Source of the DNA: Trachythela sp. YZ-2020
Lineage: Eukaryota; Cnidaria; Anthozoa; Malacalcyonacea; Clavulariidae
DNA length: 64,000 nucleotides
Direction: 5' to 3'
Assembly: GCA_016169945.1 (NCBI GenBank)
Contig: JADLSH010000344.1
Location: 310,001-374,000 of the forward strand
Every line of letters begins with the position of its first letter. The first letter of the stretch is position 1. Position numbers and translations under genes: made by a program. The notes under the pieces are model-generated. The model saw only the letters and a list, made by a program, of their open reading frames with translations, ran no database searches and was not told the origin of the DNA. Below, piece after piece: positions 1 to 12,800 of this stretch.

Positions 1-762
1 ATTCGTTGATATTAATTTACAAGACGCATACTGCAGCTACATCTAAAAGAGCGTAAAAATCTGTACAAAGTATTCTAATTTCTAGCTTGGCAATCGTATA
101 ATAGATTTTGCGCATATTGTTTCTTGAATACAGAACTCTAAAGCGCGGCTGTGTAATTCTATTGTCTGACAAGATCGAGGGGTTCGTCACGGCAGAAATC
201 TCATACACTCGACTCAGAAATCCAGTTCAGATATCACGAAATCAACTAGAAATCAACTAGAAATCAGATGATTTCGAAATCAGAAATCACAAAATAGTAG
301 CTAGTGAAATTTGACCTTTTTGCGTTTTTCTGACGATATTTCATAATTTTCACGATATTCCGATTTCAAATTGCTCCAGAGTTGACCAGAGAAAACCATC
401 TATCTCCAGAGTAAAATGCTACCTGCAGAGCAGTTGGTAGAGTCAAATTGGAGACACATTTCTCACTTGCGAATGAAGCGAAATTCGTACTTCAGCGCAC
501 ATTTGCCGCATCAGCCATGCAGGAATCTCGGCAGGGCATGCTGCCCCCAAATCACTCTCACCCCAAAACTTGTTTTCTGGACAGAAGGAACTATTTATCA
601 TTGACTATGGGTAGCGAAGAGAAATTGGTTGAGGGATAATACTTTCAGGTAAATCAAAGAAAGGTTCTGCCACCGAAAAAATACAGTTGAACTCCTATAT
701 ATTAAGTTAGGATAATAGTATTTCATTGCAGCATTGGGACCTGCGACGAAGGCCGGAATTAA
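1..762. other. Intergenic DNA without recognisable gene
   Basis: Both strands were read here. Only short open frames without family resemblance are present. A small direct repeat of AATCAACTAGA occurs near 240-265. No splice-flanked exon, RNA gene or transposon end was recognised. Confidence 0.5.
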
Positions 763-1028
763 GGGCCGTTCATTTTTTATCTGGGGGGGGGGGCTGGTGG
801 AATTTAGTGAGCCCTCTTAAATCTTTGGCATGGCCCACCCCTTCATACTCCAGTGGCCCACCCCTAAATAATATTTTTCAGGTGACATTGTATAATTTTA
901 TGAGTGCCCCCCCTTTTTTGCTAATATTATTTCTCGTGGCCCACCCTTCTAAGGCCATCCTTTTTTGGATGGCCCACCCCATAATTCCACCAGCCCCTCC
1001 CCCTCCCAGATAAAAAATGAACGGTCCC
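763..1028. mobile_element. Non-autonomous DNA transposon with GGGMCCGTTCATT ends
   Basis: The two ends are inverted copies: GGGCCGTTCATTTTTTATC on the left and its complement with GGGACCGTTCATT on the right. A 3-bp TAA lies on both sides as a likely target duplication. The inside is G-rich near the left end and C-rich near the right. A similar longer element is at 22319-22814, and truncated relatives are near 4995 and 18385. No transposase is encoded. Confidence 0.75.
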
Positions 1029-1984
1029 TAAGGTATGTTGAGTTATAGGAAGTACAACTTTTGTTCTGTCTGTTCAACCTGGGTGGTTCGGGGGTATGCT
1101 CCCTCAGAGAAAATGCGACTTGAATTTTGAGTCTCTGAAATTATAGCTCCTGCATTTTTAGGTTACTTTGCGGTGGAATAAGATTGTCCTTCACAGCGCT
1201 ACAAAACACACTGATAACAAAACAGTTTCTTTCCTGATTCTCTCTGACGCGGCCCCTGTGCTTAACTGAGGGGTGACCGCTTAGGGAGATGTCTGCGTTA
1301 GTAATATTCTTGATAACACAATGAAAAATGTACTGACTCAAGTAGACCAGTATCACATGGTTATTCAAGTATCACGGGTTCATTAGGGCTAAAATATAGT
1401 TTATTAAGCAGCCTAGTTAATTACCATTGTTGCATGAAAGGTAATTTTGAATAGAGTAAATTACTGTATATAGTACATGGTTGGACAAGGTTGATATATG
1501 AATACTCGATGGTTTGGTAAAAAATATTTTCAGTCATCTTGACTTGAGGTTAAGTAAATAGAAATTACGCTATTCAGTTTAGTTTTCTTTCCGTGCCAAT
1601 CCCAGGTATAAATTCTTAAATGTTCATAAAGAATCCAAAAAATCTTTTCCGATGTGAATTCCATTTACTATAGTCTGTATAGAGAAAAAATAAATCCGAT
1701 TTAAATTCGTCTTCCGTCACAGGCATGTCAAATGACCGATCAAGACTGTAGAACAAATATATCATAAATTAAATTTCCTGCACGCAGCTTGACACAGATA
1801 TAGTTCATCATCTTAATACCAGGTACATTAGTGTCAAAATTCATGTTCGTGTCTCGTCAATGTGTCGACGCTGAAGATAACAACGACAAATAGATAATGT
1901 ATAGTCATGGAAACATCAAATTAAACACGATTCTACGTGCTGATAACATGGCGCATTTTCAGCCCACCTGTGAGAAAAGTGCTT

Positions 1985-2475
1985 CCAAGTAAACTCTACC
2001 AAATTAAACCGCATGTTTTTCCGGGTTCTCCGGTTTCCTTACGTCGTAACACTGCAATAATAAGAGATTGCCTTTCCTGGACCCGTGAGGAGAACAGTTT
2101 AGAACTGGTAGACGTATCAAGTATAAATAAGTTTAGTTTAGATTTCTTCCCGCTTTAGTAGCACATGAACAATAAGGGATTGCCCTTACTAGACCTTCAA
2201 TATAAATCTACAATAGGCAGAACAGTTTAGAACTGATAGAGCTATAGCTCAATCCAGTACAAGTACAGTTAGTCTGTTTGCCTCTTTAGTTTAGCCATTA
2301 CTCCGTTATGAAACGGTTTCATCCTGAAGCAAAAGTGGAGTAATATGAAGAAATGGTCCTTTCTGGACGTTTAGACGACTATAGAGAGAACAGTTTGGAC
2401 AAAACTGATAGAGCCATACAGCTATTTCAATTAAGGTTGTCACAGACAAATAAGACAATAGTCAAATGTTCAATA
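1985..2475. repeat. SINE tail and transposon-end fragments
   Basis: The phrase TCTCCGGTTTCC near 2027 matches the body of the SINE at 32197-32466. Two loose repeats then carry GAGAACAGTTTAGAACTG-like text (around 2090, 2220 and 2385). From about 2417 a stretch beginning CAGCTATTTCAATTAAGG matches the terminal repeat of the element at 15522-16080. This is a mosaic of old insertions with no coding content. Confidence 0.5.
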
Positions 2476-2576
2476 TGATCTATGTTCAATAGATTTTCTC
2501 CTGTACGTACTGGACCACTGAAGGGACGGACTTCGCTGCAACTGGGGCTAGGGCTATGGGGTATGGGGCATCAACT

Positions 2577-2760
2577 TATCAACTCTCATGCACTCTCATG
2601 CACTCTCATCAACTCTCATCAACTTTTAGCTTGTTCAGTTTTTGCTCGTTTGACCGGTACGCGCGGTAATATATCCAGTCAACTCTCATGCACCTCTTGT
2701 TCTCGTTTGACCAGGGCACGAGAGTTGATAAACCTCTCGCGTAAACTCTCGCTTGCTAAC
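2577..2760. repeat. Short array of the 10-bp unit ATGAGAGTTG (complement)
   Basis: Several CAACTCTCAT or GCACTCTCAT decamers lie in tandem at 2579-2625, and more are scattered to 2765 among TTGACC-containing text. The unit is the complement of the long array at 62893-64000, and a third cluster is at 12425-12605. The shared flanks with 12425-12605 (GTCAACTCTCATGCA, GGATATTACCGCGCG) show that both derive from one dispersed element. Confidence 0.65.
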
Positions 2761-2782
2761 TCTCATCCTCGCTTCGGGTCTA

Positions 2783-2879
2783 CCAGACGAAGGGCCTTCG
2801 CTCGAAACGTCGAAGTTATTGTTGAAATTTTCAGGTAGTTTGATTCTAAAGACCCGAAGCTTATTGTATATATCGTATA
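2783..2879. repeat. Dispersed repeat with hammerhead-like core (copy 1)
   Basis: The stretch from CCAGACGAAGGGCC through CTCGAAACGTCGAAGTT at 2783-2815 recurs at 50445-50479 and, inverted, at 62383-62422. It is followed by CAGGTAGTTTGATTCTAAAG, which is also shared with the 62 kb copy. The GAAAC and GTC spacing resembles part of a hammerhead ribozyme core, but the expected CTGANGA reads CAGACGA. Confidence 0.5.
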
Positions 2880-2888
2880 GACGCTACC

Positions 2889-3119
2889 TAGCCTCCTCCG
2901 CAGGCAACTCTGCATTGTTTTGTATTGTATTTATCAAAATTTACTTTGGCCGAGTCTTGAGCGAAGTGCTTTGGGCCTGGGGAGGAAGTTCTACTCCCCA
3001 GGCCCAAAGCATTTCGCTCAAGACTCGGCCAAAGTACATTTTGATCAAAGAATAACAGAAGATTTTGATTTATTTAAATACAATACAAAACAATACAGAG
3101 TTGCCTGCGGAGGAGGCTA
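2889..3119. mobile_element. Foldback MITE with 9-bp target duplication
   Basis: The ends TAGCCTCCTCCGCAGGCAAC and its complement are perfect inverted repeats. A second strong palindrome lies inside (GGCCGAGTCTTGAGCGAA to its complement, about 2950-3030). GACGCTACC and GACGCTACT flank the element at 2880-2888 and 3120-3128. The 9-bp duplication is typical of Mutator-like elements. The unoccupied target is present at 62281-62345. Confidence 0.85.
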
Positions 3120-3699
3120 GACGCTACTTACACCGGCACCACACGTTCAAGATTTCTTACATTAAAATCCGTTAATAGGATTTAAGGAGAAAGCAATCCA
3201 AGCATTACGCCATTAGCAATCTAAGCATTACGCCATTAGCCATTATGCATCGGCATAGAGTCGCAAAGTCTAATAACGAAATTTGCCTGCTGGGCAGATC
3301 AGCTTTAGATCTTATGAGAGAGAGGGGGGCATTCGAAACTTCCAAAACTCAATCTGTCAATGTGATTGTCAAACATCTATTTTACTAATTGGCAGCTCAA
3401 CGCCTCGCCTTAAAACATTCTCACTTGTGTGTTATGCTATCAACAAAAACATTATGTTGTTTTCCTAAGCCTATTAACACTTTTACCTGCAGCTTCCGCT
3501 GTTTAAGACTTAGTAAAGGAAACACTTAGGCGTGCCTGCGTCATTATCCTGCATAAGCCATGAGACGGAAAGACAAGCCCAGTTAGTTTAGCCACTCTCA
3601 CATTAAAATATGCATTATGACTGTTTTCCTTTTGTGTATAGAAGCTTGCCGGGGTTGGGGGCGAGCTATATAGTATTAGACCGGAGTGGATAGCGAACG

Positions 3700-3841
3700 A
3701 TTGCGTGAGTCAGTGGTTTGCCGGTTTTAAAATTTGTACTTCGGAGTTGCGAGAGAAGCTTTTTCACTGGATTGCGTGAGTCAGTGGTTTGCCGGTTTTA
3801 AAAATTGTACTTCGGAGTTGTGAGAGAAGCTTTTTCACTGG
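3700..3841 (+). promoter_or_regulatory. Tandem 71-bp duplication just upstream of the first start codon
   Basis: Copies at 3700-3770 and 3771-3841 are nearly identical, with only a few substitutions. The second copy ends six bases before the ATG at 3848. The duplication therefore falls in the promoter or 5' untranslated part of the membrane-protein gene and could double a transcription-factor site or leader element. No TATA box is evident. Confidence 0.6.
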
Positions 3842-3847
3842 ATCACA

Positions 3848-6800
3848 ATGAGCCGATTAGGAAATTTCACTGTGATGAGATTTAATGGTCGTAAGGAAAC
3901 ACCACCCACGGGTAAGTTTACACTCAAAAGCTTTAATTCAGTATTGTATATACTATATAGTATGTAACGAACTTGTGATTACTCGATGTGAAATTGTTAC
4001 TTATACAGTGACAGTACATTTGACCTAGCTATGATTTGACGTAGTCTGCTCTACTGTAGAGTCCAGTACTTAGCAAAAGTTTAAATATTCTGATGTCACA
4101 ATTTATTGTTGTACCTTAATGAGTGGTGACTTCATGCGTTTGCGAAGTCACGTTCGGATTGCATGGATATATTGCTTCACATAGAATGATATTTTAGACC
4201 TTTGATATTGGTAACTATATTGTCATATATATACATATTCACTCATCTTGAGTTTGGGCAAAAATACAATGTTACACACACTTCGAATATAGGCCTATAG
4301 AGGAATTCGACAGTTGAATCCAGACTTAATGATAGCGAAACTACCAATTTCCGATTACTTATAGTAAAATAGGTATATTATCAAAACTAGTAACCATGTC
4401 TTTTATAAGTTTATATACTCGACTAACGCCAGAGTGAAACATGGCCGAATACGAAGCAACGGCGTAGCATAATCTTATAGAAACACAGTCGCCGAACAAT
4501 GGATGATAGTGTTAGTATAAGATATGTCATCTCTTAGGGCCCAATTAAGGTACCGAAAGATGAAACAATACAATCAACAAAATTGCTACAACTTGCAACA
4601 AAATCTGCTTTCAACAAATATCTATAAATGGTCACTAGTGATGATCACCACGCATAAAAATGCTGCCCGATTACTCATTGCAACGCACATATATTATTCC
4701 CTCGTTGTTTCGCAGCGAGCGGATGTTAAATCATATAGCGTGTAATTGTGTAAAAGGTTTACATTTTTAAATCTCTGTACTGACTATGTCTTTCAATTCA
4801 CCATGTTGGTGTGTTTCTTATCAGAAAACATCAAAAGATTATATAAAATGTATTCTTAGTACTGTAACTTCAGCGAACGTGATTAAATGAGAATTCAAAA
4901 AAATGTGGTAATTTATAATTAGTTTTTAATCACTGATCTTTTGATGAAAGACGTTGGAGCGGATACCGTAGTGTAAGCACCGAGTGTAAGGCTGACTGGA
5001 TCTCAATAAGGCAGGGACCGCGGAGCATTTTTTACATTGGGGGGGGGGGGGCTAAAAATCTCCGAGGGTACAGTTGCACTAGAACAGAATGTTGAAGGTA
5101 TGAGTCTATGAGACCTTTAGGGGGGTATGGTGGCATGCTTCCCCAGAAAATTTTGATATCTACAATCTCTAAAATTCCATTTCGTGCACTTTGGGGGAAG
5201 ATTTAAGAGCATTGTCACAAGACTTCTTTGCAAATATTTGGTCGAACAAAAAGCAGCTGACTACCAAATCTACCGATCGTACCTACGCAACGAATCATGA
5301 AATGATCATGAAATGACTTCTTCTTTTAAACCCGTTTATCATCCTATCTAGATTACGTTCGGAAAATATGCATCCGCGGTTTGTAGCTTATCTAGCCGTC
5401 TGATCCAGATATCGAACAAGTAACATCTGATCGTTAACAAATTACAAAAGCCCTTTATAGTTAGCTAAGCTGGCGTATATATAATAATGTTTTCTTTAGT
5501 TTAACTTCTTTATGGTTGTGAAAATTATAGTATGTTTAACTTATGTGTATTCTACTAGAAATCACAATTTGTATGACAAATTATTGGCGCCACCACTGCT
5601 GCGCGGTCCCTGTGAGGGTATGTTTTCCAGTGTTGTACAACGGAATAAGCCAGACAATATCATGCAAATCATAGGGATTACCATTACGGATGGGCCAAGG
5701 GCAAGCAATAATGAACAATAGAGTAAATTTAGGTATATATAAATATAAGCTTTATGTGACTTAGACATGAATCATTGCGGATTACTGTCAAGGTCCAACC
5801 TCGTTCTCAGGACCTTTTCGCTTTCTGACAGGTCATGTGATGTGAACAACTTTGAAGGTAATCTCGTTCCCCGAGTCTGCGATCCTTTGGGAAGCAAATA
5901 GGCTGTTAGCCAAAAGGATCGCAGGCTCGGGGAAGGGACTCTAGATCTGTTGTATATATAAATTATAATACAGCAAATGAAACATTCCGTTCAAAGGCCA
6001 AATTTTTTTGGCAAAGTTGATACGTCTGATATGTCAATATCGCTCACTCCACAAAGTACGAAACACTAAATTAATGTAATAATTTAGACATTTCAAAACA
6101 TTTCCTGACTTTGGGGGACGATTTTGATAGAATTCTGATGGTCAGAAAATATACTCCTCCCATCCTTTTTTTCACCGATTTCAAAGATTTATCTATAAAC
6201 TCACAGACAGTTCAAAATCCTTAAGTGTCAGACGCATTGCCTTTCAGTTCCACGAGTTTTACATTGCACGACCTGCACACATGCAGTCCTTCCTGTTCTT
6301 TAGGCAAGCAATGCATGATTATAACTCCCCACTTTTAGGTTACGGTTGATTTTCTATACATGTTTTACTAGGTCACAACCTCCTACCCAGGGCCACTCGA
6401 GATTGTTTAAGTCACAGACACAGTCAAAAGTACGCTCGCCACTTGTTTCCATCTTCCATACTGACGTTACGTCATTTTTTCAAGTTTGAAGAAATGTAAA
6501 ATAGCCTTGTAACTGACCCTAACCCTAAATCCTGCCCTAACCCCAACCCTAAACTTAAACCTAACCAAATTTATGGAGAAAAATCAAGTAAAACGAATTT
6601 GAAAATCGGGAAAATTGCGTAGCGTCAGTTTGGTAGATGGAAACAAGTGAAAACCAAAAAGTACGCGCCTTTCACTGGGTGACTATGATGACCGTGATGC
6701 ACCATGGGTAAAAGTAAGCTTCTGCACAAAATAGAACTGCAGAAAAAGCAGTCAGCGGAATTATACCACAAAACTTGCGGTGTTTCAATATTAATTACGT

Positions 6801-9800
6801 ATAAGCAAAAGTCTCTGTATAATAGTTTTAGTTTTGGTGTGATTACATAATAAGTTTACCAATTTTGTCGTTACCCACGCATCGCGGTCAGGTACATACT
6901 CGCGGATATGATTGGTACTAGTCGGATTATACGCCTTTAGAAGGAGTTGAATATTAAGAAATCCCAGGGCAAAAGATGATCCATTTATAATTACGGCATC
7001 AAACAAATTATCAGAAAAATATCATGCATGATTTTGTATAACTTTTTCATTGATGCACATTATATCGAACGATTGTTTAATTTAGCAAGAAGAAACAATA
7101 ATTCTTCTTTATGTTTAACTAAGCTGGCAATATTTAAATGTCCAATTTTAAAGCCTTTAAGTTTCGGGTGCACCCTTTCATTTTGATTTAATACTGGATT
7201 GTTTGGGTCTGTGAGATAATTAGTCAATTATTATTCAAATAGTTATTGATCAATAAAACTGATAACTCTATTCAATGAAAACCCATGAACTACACGTAGC
7301 ACTAGATTTTTAAACTATAAAATTCATATAGAAATCGGTATAGCCAGGGATTATAACATGAAAAGACTCCCTGCATGACACCATTGTCACCCACCAGTGT
7401 TCACGTGGTTCCGAACAATGAATCATGTGAAACATCATTGCCGCGCGCGATAATGGGAGACGTCTGACGGGTGAACTTCAGTCTGTAAAGTATTTCATTA
7501 TGTGCATGTTAATTTCAAAACTAAAGTCTGTACTTCAGAAAATATAATGAACATCACAGTTAGCTTGTTGCAAAAAAGGACTTTACTGGATTCAGAACAT
7601 AGACAGCTATAACTATAAGGTACTTAAGATGGTATATACAGTTAATTTAATTAACCTGAATAAAACTGCTATGTAACTATAGGTATGCGCTTGTGCATGG
7701 TGCATTGTGTTTGTAGGGGGGCTTCGGTGGCGCAGTCGGTAGAGCAAGCGCCTTTCACCCTCTGAGATCGTGGGTTCTCGCTGGGGACTCATGACACTTG
7801 TGTGAAAAGAGTCAGTCAATAGCCTACCGAAAGTCGTGGGTTTTCTTCGGGTACTCCGGTTTTCCCACCTCAGACGTGAGTTATAAGGTGGCAGGCAGAG
7901 GCGCCTCTAATATATAAGCCTTCGACTCAATCAAGTCGTGTTGCGTCCGTAATTCAGCTCAGCTATTAGCTGCAAATAAGGATGATTAGCACAGCTCCAC
8001 TTGTTTACTTACTGAATACCATGGAGTCATCAACAATAGCTATTTTTCTCGCCTTATCACCTGCCCGGCCTCTACTCCGCCAGGCCTCTACCCCGCTAGA
8101 TTCCCCACTCACGGTTTTAGTCCCTCTTATCGTAAGGCGGTGGAAATATAGGCCTGACATTCAGGTACGTTAAAGTCTATATTAAGCCTGGTTTTCATTT
8201 GGTCGTAACTGTCGTGACCAAGTCGTGTTCGACGATGTGAAATAGTCTGGATCTACCCTTTTTGTGTGTGTGCGCTCACTACGCTGTATGCCGAAATCAG
8301 TCCTTTCTGATTGTAGAGATATATCACCACTCTATCACATCGCTATACATGCACCTTGATGTATTCGCGACCGACGACCGTCGCCTTTAGTCCTTTTGAA
8401 CTTTCAGGTATACAGTAAAGCCCCACATAAAAGAACCAGTGAATTTTGACTTCAGGCTGAAGTGGTTCTTATATAACAGGTACTTAGAAAGAAATCAGGC
8501 TGAAGTGGTTCTTAACTGGTTCTTATTTCCAGTCAAAAACAATTGTTCCTGGTTTATATATATAGTTATGCAAGTTGAATTATGTTGTGAATTGATTGCG
8601 GTTTTGATAAAATAAATGCATGCATGATGTGGTTGAAAGACAAAATTCCAGCTAGCAAGATTACAGTATTTTGTTTTCTTCCTAGTACCTGCTTACTAAT
8701 TCAGCTAAAAGTTTAATTAAGGTTTTTTAAGAACTAGTTTCATTTGTCAGCCTGAAGTGGTTCTTGTATTTTGGGTGCTTAATTGCCCAAATTTCAGGCT
8801 GGTGGTTCTTAACCCACTGGTCCTTTTATGCGGGGCTTTACTGTAGCAATAAATTCTATGGTTTTTAGTCACTAGACCTTATAATTACTGTATAGAGAAA
8901 AGCTATGCATAAATATTATGCATATATATATATATATATAATATGAAATTGTATATTTTTAGACAAAGTTATGATACGGTCTTTTTGCCCTTTCCAATTT
9001 CCATTATTTTTAGTGCAAAGTTTCTCTTTGCAACTATAGCCAGGGATGAGGCAAAAATTCACATAAATAACTCATTGACACATTGTCATTGTTTCAATAA
9101 AACGAAATTATTCAGGCATTACTGAATATATTTTGGATTTAGCAGTTCATAAAGTTCATAATTAAACATCACGACTTTCGCCTATTTCAACGATACGTGC
9201 ACGCCAGTTTAGTTTAGTTTAATATGTTTACCACTCTGAGGTGGACGGAAAGCCTTAACAGGTTTTGCAACCCAATTGACAAAGGTTCGGGGGTTAGTTA
9301 GTGGTTAGTGGTTAGTGCCTAAGGGTTAGTTTTTAGCGAGGGAGGAAAACCGGAGTACCCGGAGAAAAACCCTCGAAGCACAGGAGAGAACCAACCAATC
9401 TCAACTTACATGAGTTTATCAAGCGCACTGACGTTACCCAACCTGAGTAAATCCATGCCCTCGACCTGCTGTATAGCCAGCTTAACTCAGAGGTAAGAGA
9501 CAGCGCGCTAACCGCATCTGCCACCCGTGCTTCCCGTGCTAACCGTGCTAACCGCATCTGCTTCCCGTGCTTCCCGTGCTAACCGCATCTGCCACCCGTG
9601 CTGCCAGTACACGAAACACGCTATTACGTAACGGTATAACGACTAACGTTTTGTATATAAAGAACATCACGTGTATATTCTAAAACTTAAAAATACACAA
9701 ATATTTAGAATTGTGACAATTATCTACACTGTATATATGACGAGTATATAAGCTTAGTAGATATTCATCTCGAAGCTTTAGCGTGCATGTTTCTCTGAGA

Positions 9801-12800
9801 TGCGTGCATGCATGTTTTTCTGTGATTCCCGCATTTCGTGCGGTGCCCGCTCATTAATACCGCCTGCCACGCAAGCTTCAGTTTTGATATTGGTAATATC
9901 GTCATATATTCCACACGCAATTTCGACCCTAACAATTATAACAGAATCGTCTCAAATAATCAAGAGTGTTTCCAACACTCCTATTTCCCACGCACTGTCA
10001 TCCTCTGGAACAATCTGCCACCGAACATCAAAGCCACCCATTCCCTACAGATCTTCAAGCACCATCTACACTCTTATTACAAAGTCAAACTGTCTACCTA
10101 CATACCACCATAGATAATTATACTCTAAAATTGTTGTACAGTAGTATCCTATATGTTAAGTTGTACTCTGTGTTATGTTCGTGCACGTTTGTCTTCTTAG
10201 TTCTCGTATATCCATTAATTGTTAAGGGGTCGAATATCAATTGGAATTTAGTTTCTGTTTTCTTCTCCTGTCACAACGTTTCTAGTTATTGTTATTGTTA
10301 TAATTCTATGTAAATGTATATCTCTTATGTGTGTGATAAATGAATAAATAAATAAATGTTTCGCACACGAATATACAGTTTCCCTTTGTAATCCTGCTCA
10401 CAGACAAACACACACACATGCATACACTGACCCATGCAGATGAAAAAATAACGTCCTGCGGAGGTAATAATTACAAGTAAAAGAAAGAATTAGTTATGCA
10501 AATATAAAATATACAATGATTATACTATTTACAAGAATCGTGTGATTTTAAAAGCAATGCATGGGTAGCGATTTTCCGTTTAAAAGCTTGTGATATTGGA
10601 CTAGAATATGGCCGACAACTCCATATATATACAGCCCATCGTCTCTTACCAACCTACGGACTACGTACGCGGCTCAAAACTGAAAGATTATCTTTCTTTG
10701 GACAGTGACTGTTTCATTTCGAAAAAACTAATTTGCCCGATAGCTTTTACGATTTTTTCCCACTGATTCTTGTAAAAATTTTCAGACGCCAACACAAGAT
10801 TACATGCACGTCAAAATTATTTTTAAAATTCCTTACTAACACATATGGCATGTAATTAGTTATTGTATCAAGGCAACTATCATTTATTCGCTGTAACCTG
10901 TACAGCAATGTAGAATTGTTGTAATTAATGCCAATTATGTGTCATTAGCAAGAGATTATTTCAAGCTGGTGTCACGCAAAAGCCCAAAGTTACAGTGAAT
11001 AAGGACGTGGCAGGACGAGCTTTTGAAATATTTCACTTAAACAAGCGCAAAAAGACAGTAAACTTTTCAAGTATTAATTCCTGCATCTATTTCTAACCTA
11101 AACTGGAATACTGGTTATTTTTTACATGTTTATAAGTTCAGTATATAAAAGAAATGTAACTGGGGAACGCAAGGCCAGAGAAACGAACTAGAATCAATCT
11201 TTCTGTCACATCGTCGGTAAGTTACTATTTTAGTATTCTCGAGTACAATTTGTGAGGTTAATGTTTTTGTGGGTGTTTTATGAGATACTTTTCTGACTAT
11301 ATATGTCTATAGTTCAACAAGGTTGGCTGTTTGTATTATATAATACTTAAATATTTAAAGAATACTTAAATATATGAATATAATGAATATTTGCACTGAT
11401 GAAGGTCCGGGTTTACAGCGGATCGTATAAGCATTATCAAATAAAAAACGCGGTAAAGCTTGCTATACAGGCTTGTTTTTTACTTGTAGTTTTCATCTGA
11501 ACCTTTATAAAACACGCCAACAATAAGTGAAATTTGGCTGGGCACAATGTACACCGACATTCAACAAGCAACAGTTATTTCTAATGACTTAAATTAACTC
11601 AGTGATAAAGAGCTAGCTTTCAGTCTTTCGGCCAAATCATATGTAAAATATCAAACTACAAGTGCATGTATATTGATTATTGTATATTGTATATGTGTAT
11701 ATACAGCCATAAACAGCCATATAAACAGCCATGATCATGGAAACAAAGAAGAAAAACCTTTATATTTAGCTTTTTTTAATGATAATTTGTGTAATGAAAG
11801 TCAAAGTCCGATCCCAATGTCAAAGACCCTTTAACCGGAGGTTGTTTTATAACGCGGTCTTCGAATCCATGCATAACTACCCTCGACTTAGACTACATAC
11901 AGTAGCAGGTTAACTCAGTGGACAGTGGTCAAGTGGCAGCGCGCTATTAAATGAAAAGACTAGAATTGCTGTTATACTGGACTGACAACTTGAAGATATT
12001 AAGGAAGCTTTCCTGAGTTTCTTGGCGTTTTTCTAGTGTAAGTTTATCAAGATATAATCAAAGACTCCCTATAGTGATAAATGACAAACGTTCTAATTTT
12101 AGAACTTACAGGATTACCCGCGCATTGAGAAAGAAGTTTACATTCATCAAAAACACTTAATAAAGTTGTTTTTGAACAACTCACATCTTGAGTTTACAAG
12201 AAGTTTCGAGCTATTCGGAGAATGTTTTTCTTTATAGTTATATTTCTTGAATTTGTCTGTTGGCAAAACATTTTATCCTTATACTTTCCGGCACCATATT
12301 TGTTGCCAATTTGGCGCCAAGTGTGTGTGCACTCTGCGGCAAATGCAGAGTTATAGACATGTCGATCCACTATGATGCGAATTACATGATGTAGCGTGCG
12401 AGCTAACATCTACAAGCGCATGGTCAACGAGGGTCTCTCATGCCCCGGTCAACTCTGACAAGAGTTGCATGAGAGTTGACTGGATATTACCGCGCGGACC
12501 GTCACAATTTGAACCAGCTCAAAGTTGATGAGATCTAGAGTGCACCGTGCACGGGAGTTGGCGGCCAAACGCGAGCGAGAGTTATAGTTTATACGATCTC
12601 ATCCTCGTTTAACCGGGTCTTAAACGCCGAGGTCTAGGCTGTGGTTACAGTAGCTGTTCTCGAAATCATCTTGGCGTGAATATATTTGAGTACGGTTCTG
12701 AGTTCATTCTGTCCGGCGTGAACGAAGCCTTACTCGGATCCTTATAAATATATCACTTCTTTCTCCCACCATTGGTTTTGCCCCCTCGGTTTACCAAGTA

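Noticed and set aside
6509..6566. Interstitial telomere repeat (CCCTAA)
   Set aside because: The repeats are irregular (CCTGCCC, CCCCAACC, AAACTTAAACC) and lie inside a MITE; a similar weak stretch at 40355-40400 has CCTAA units only.
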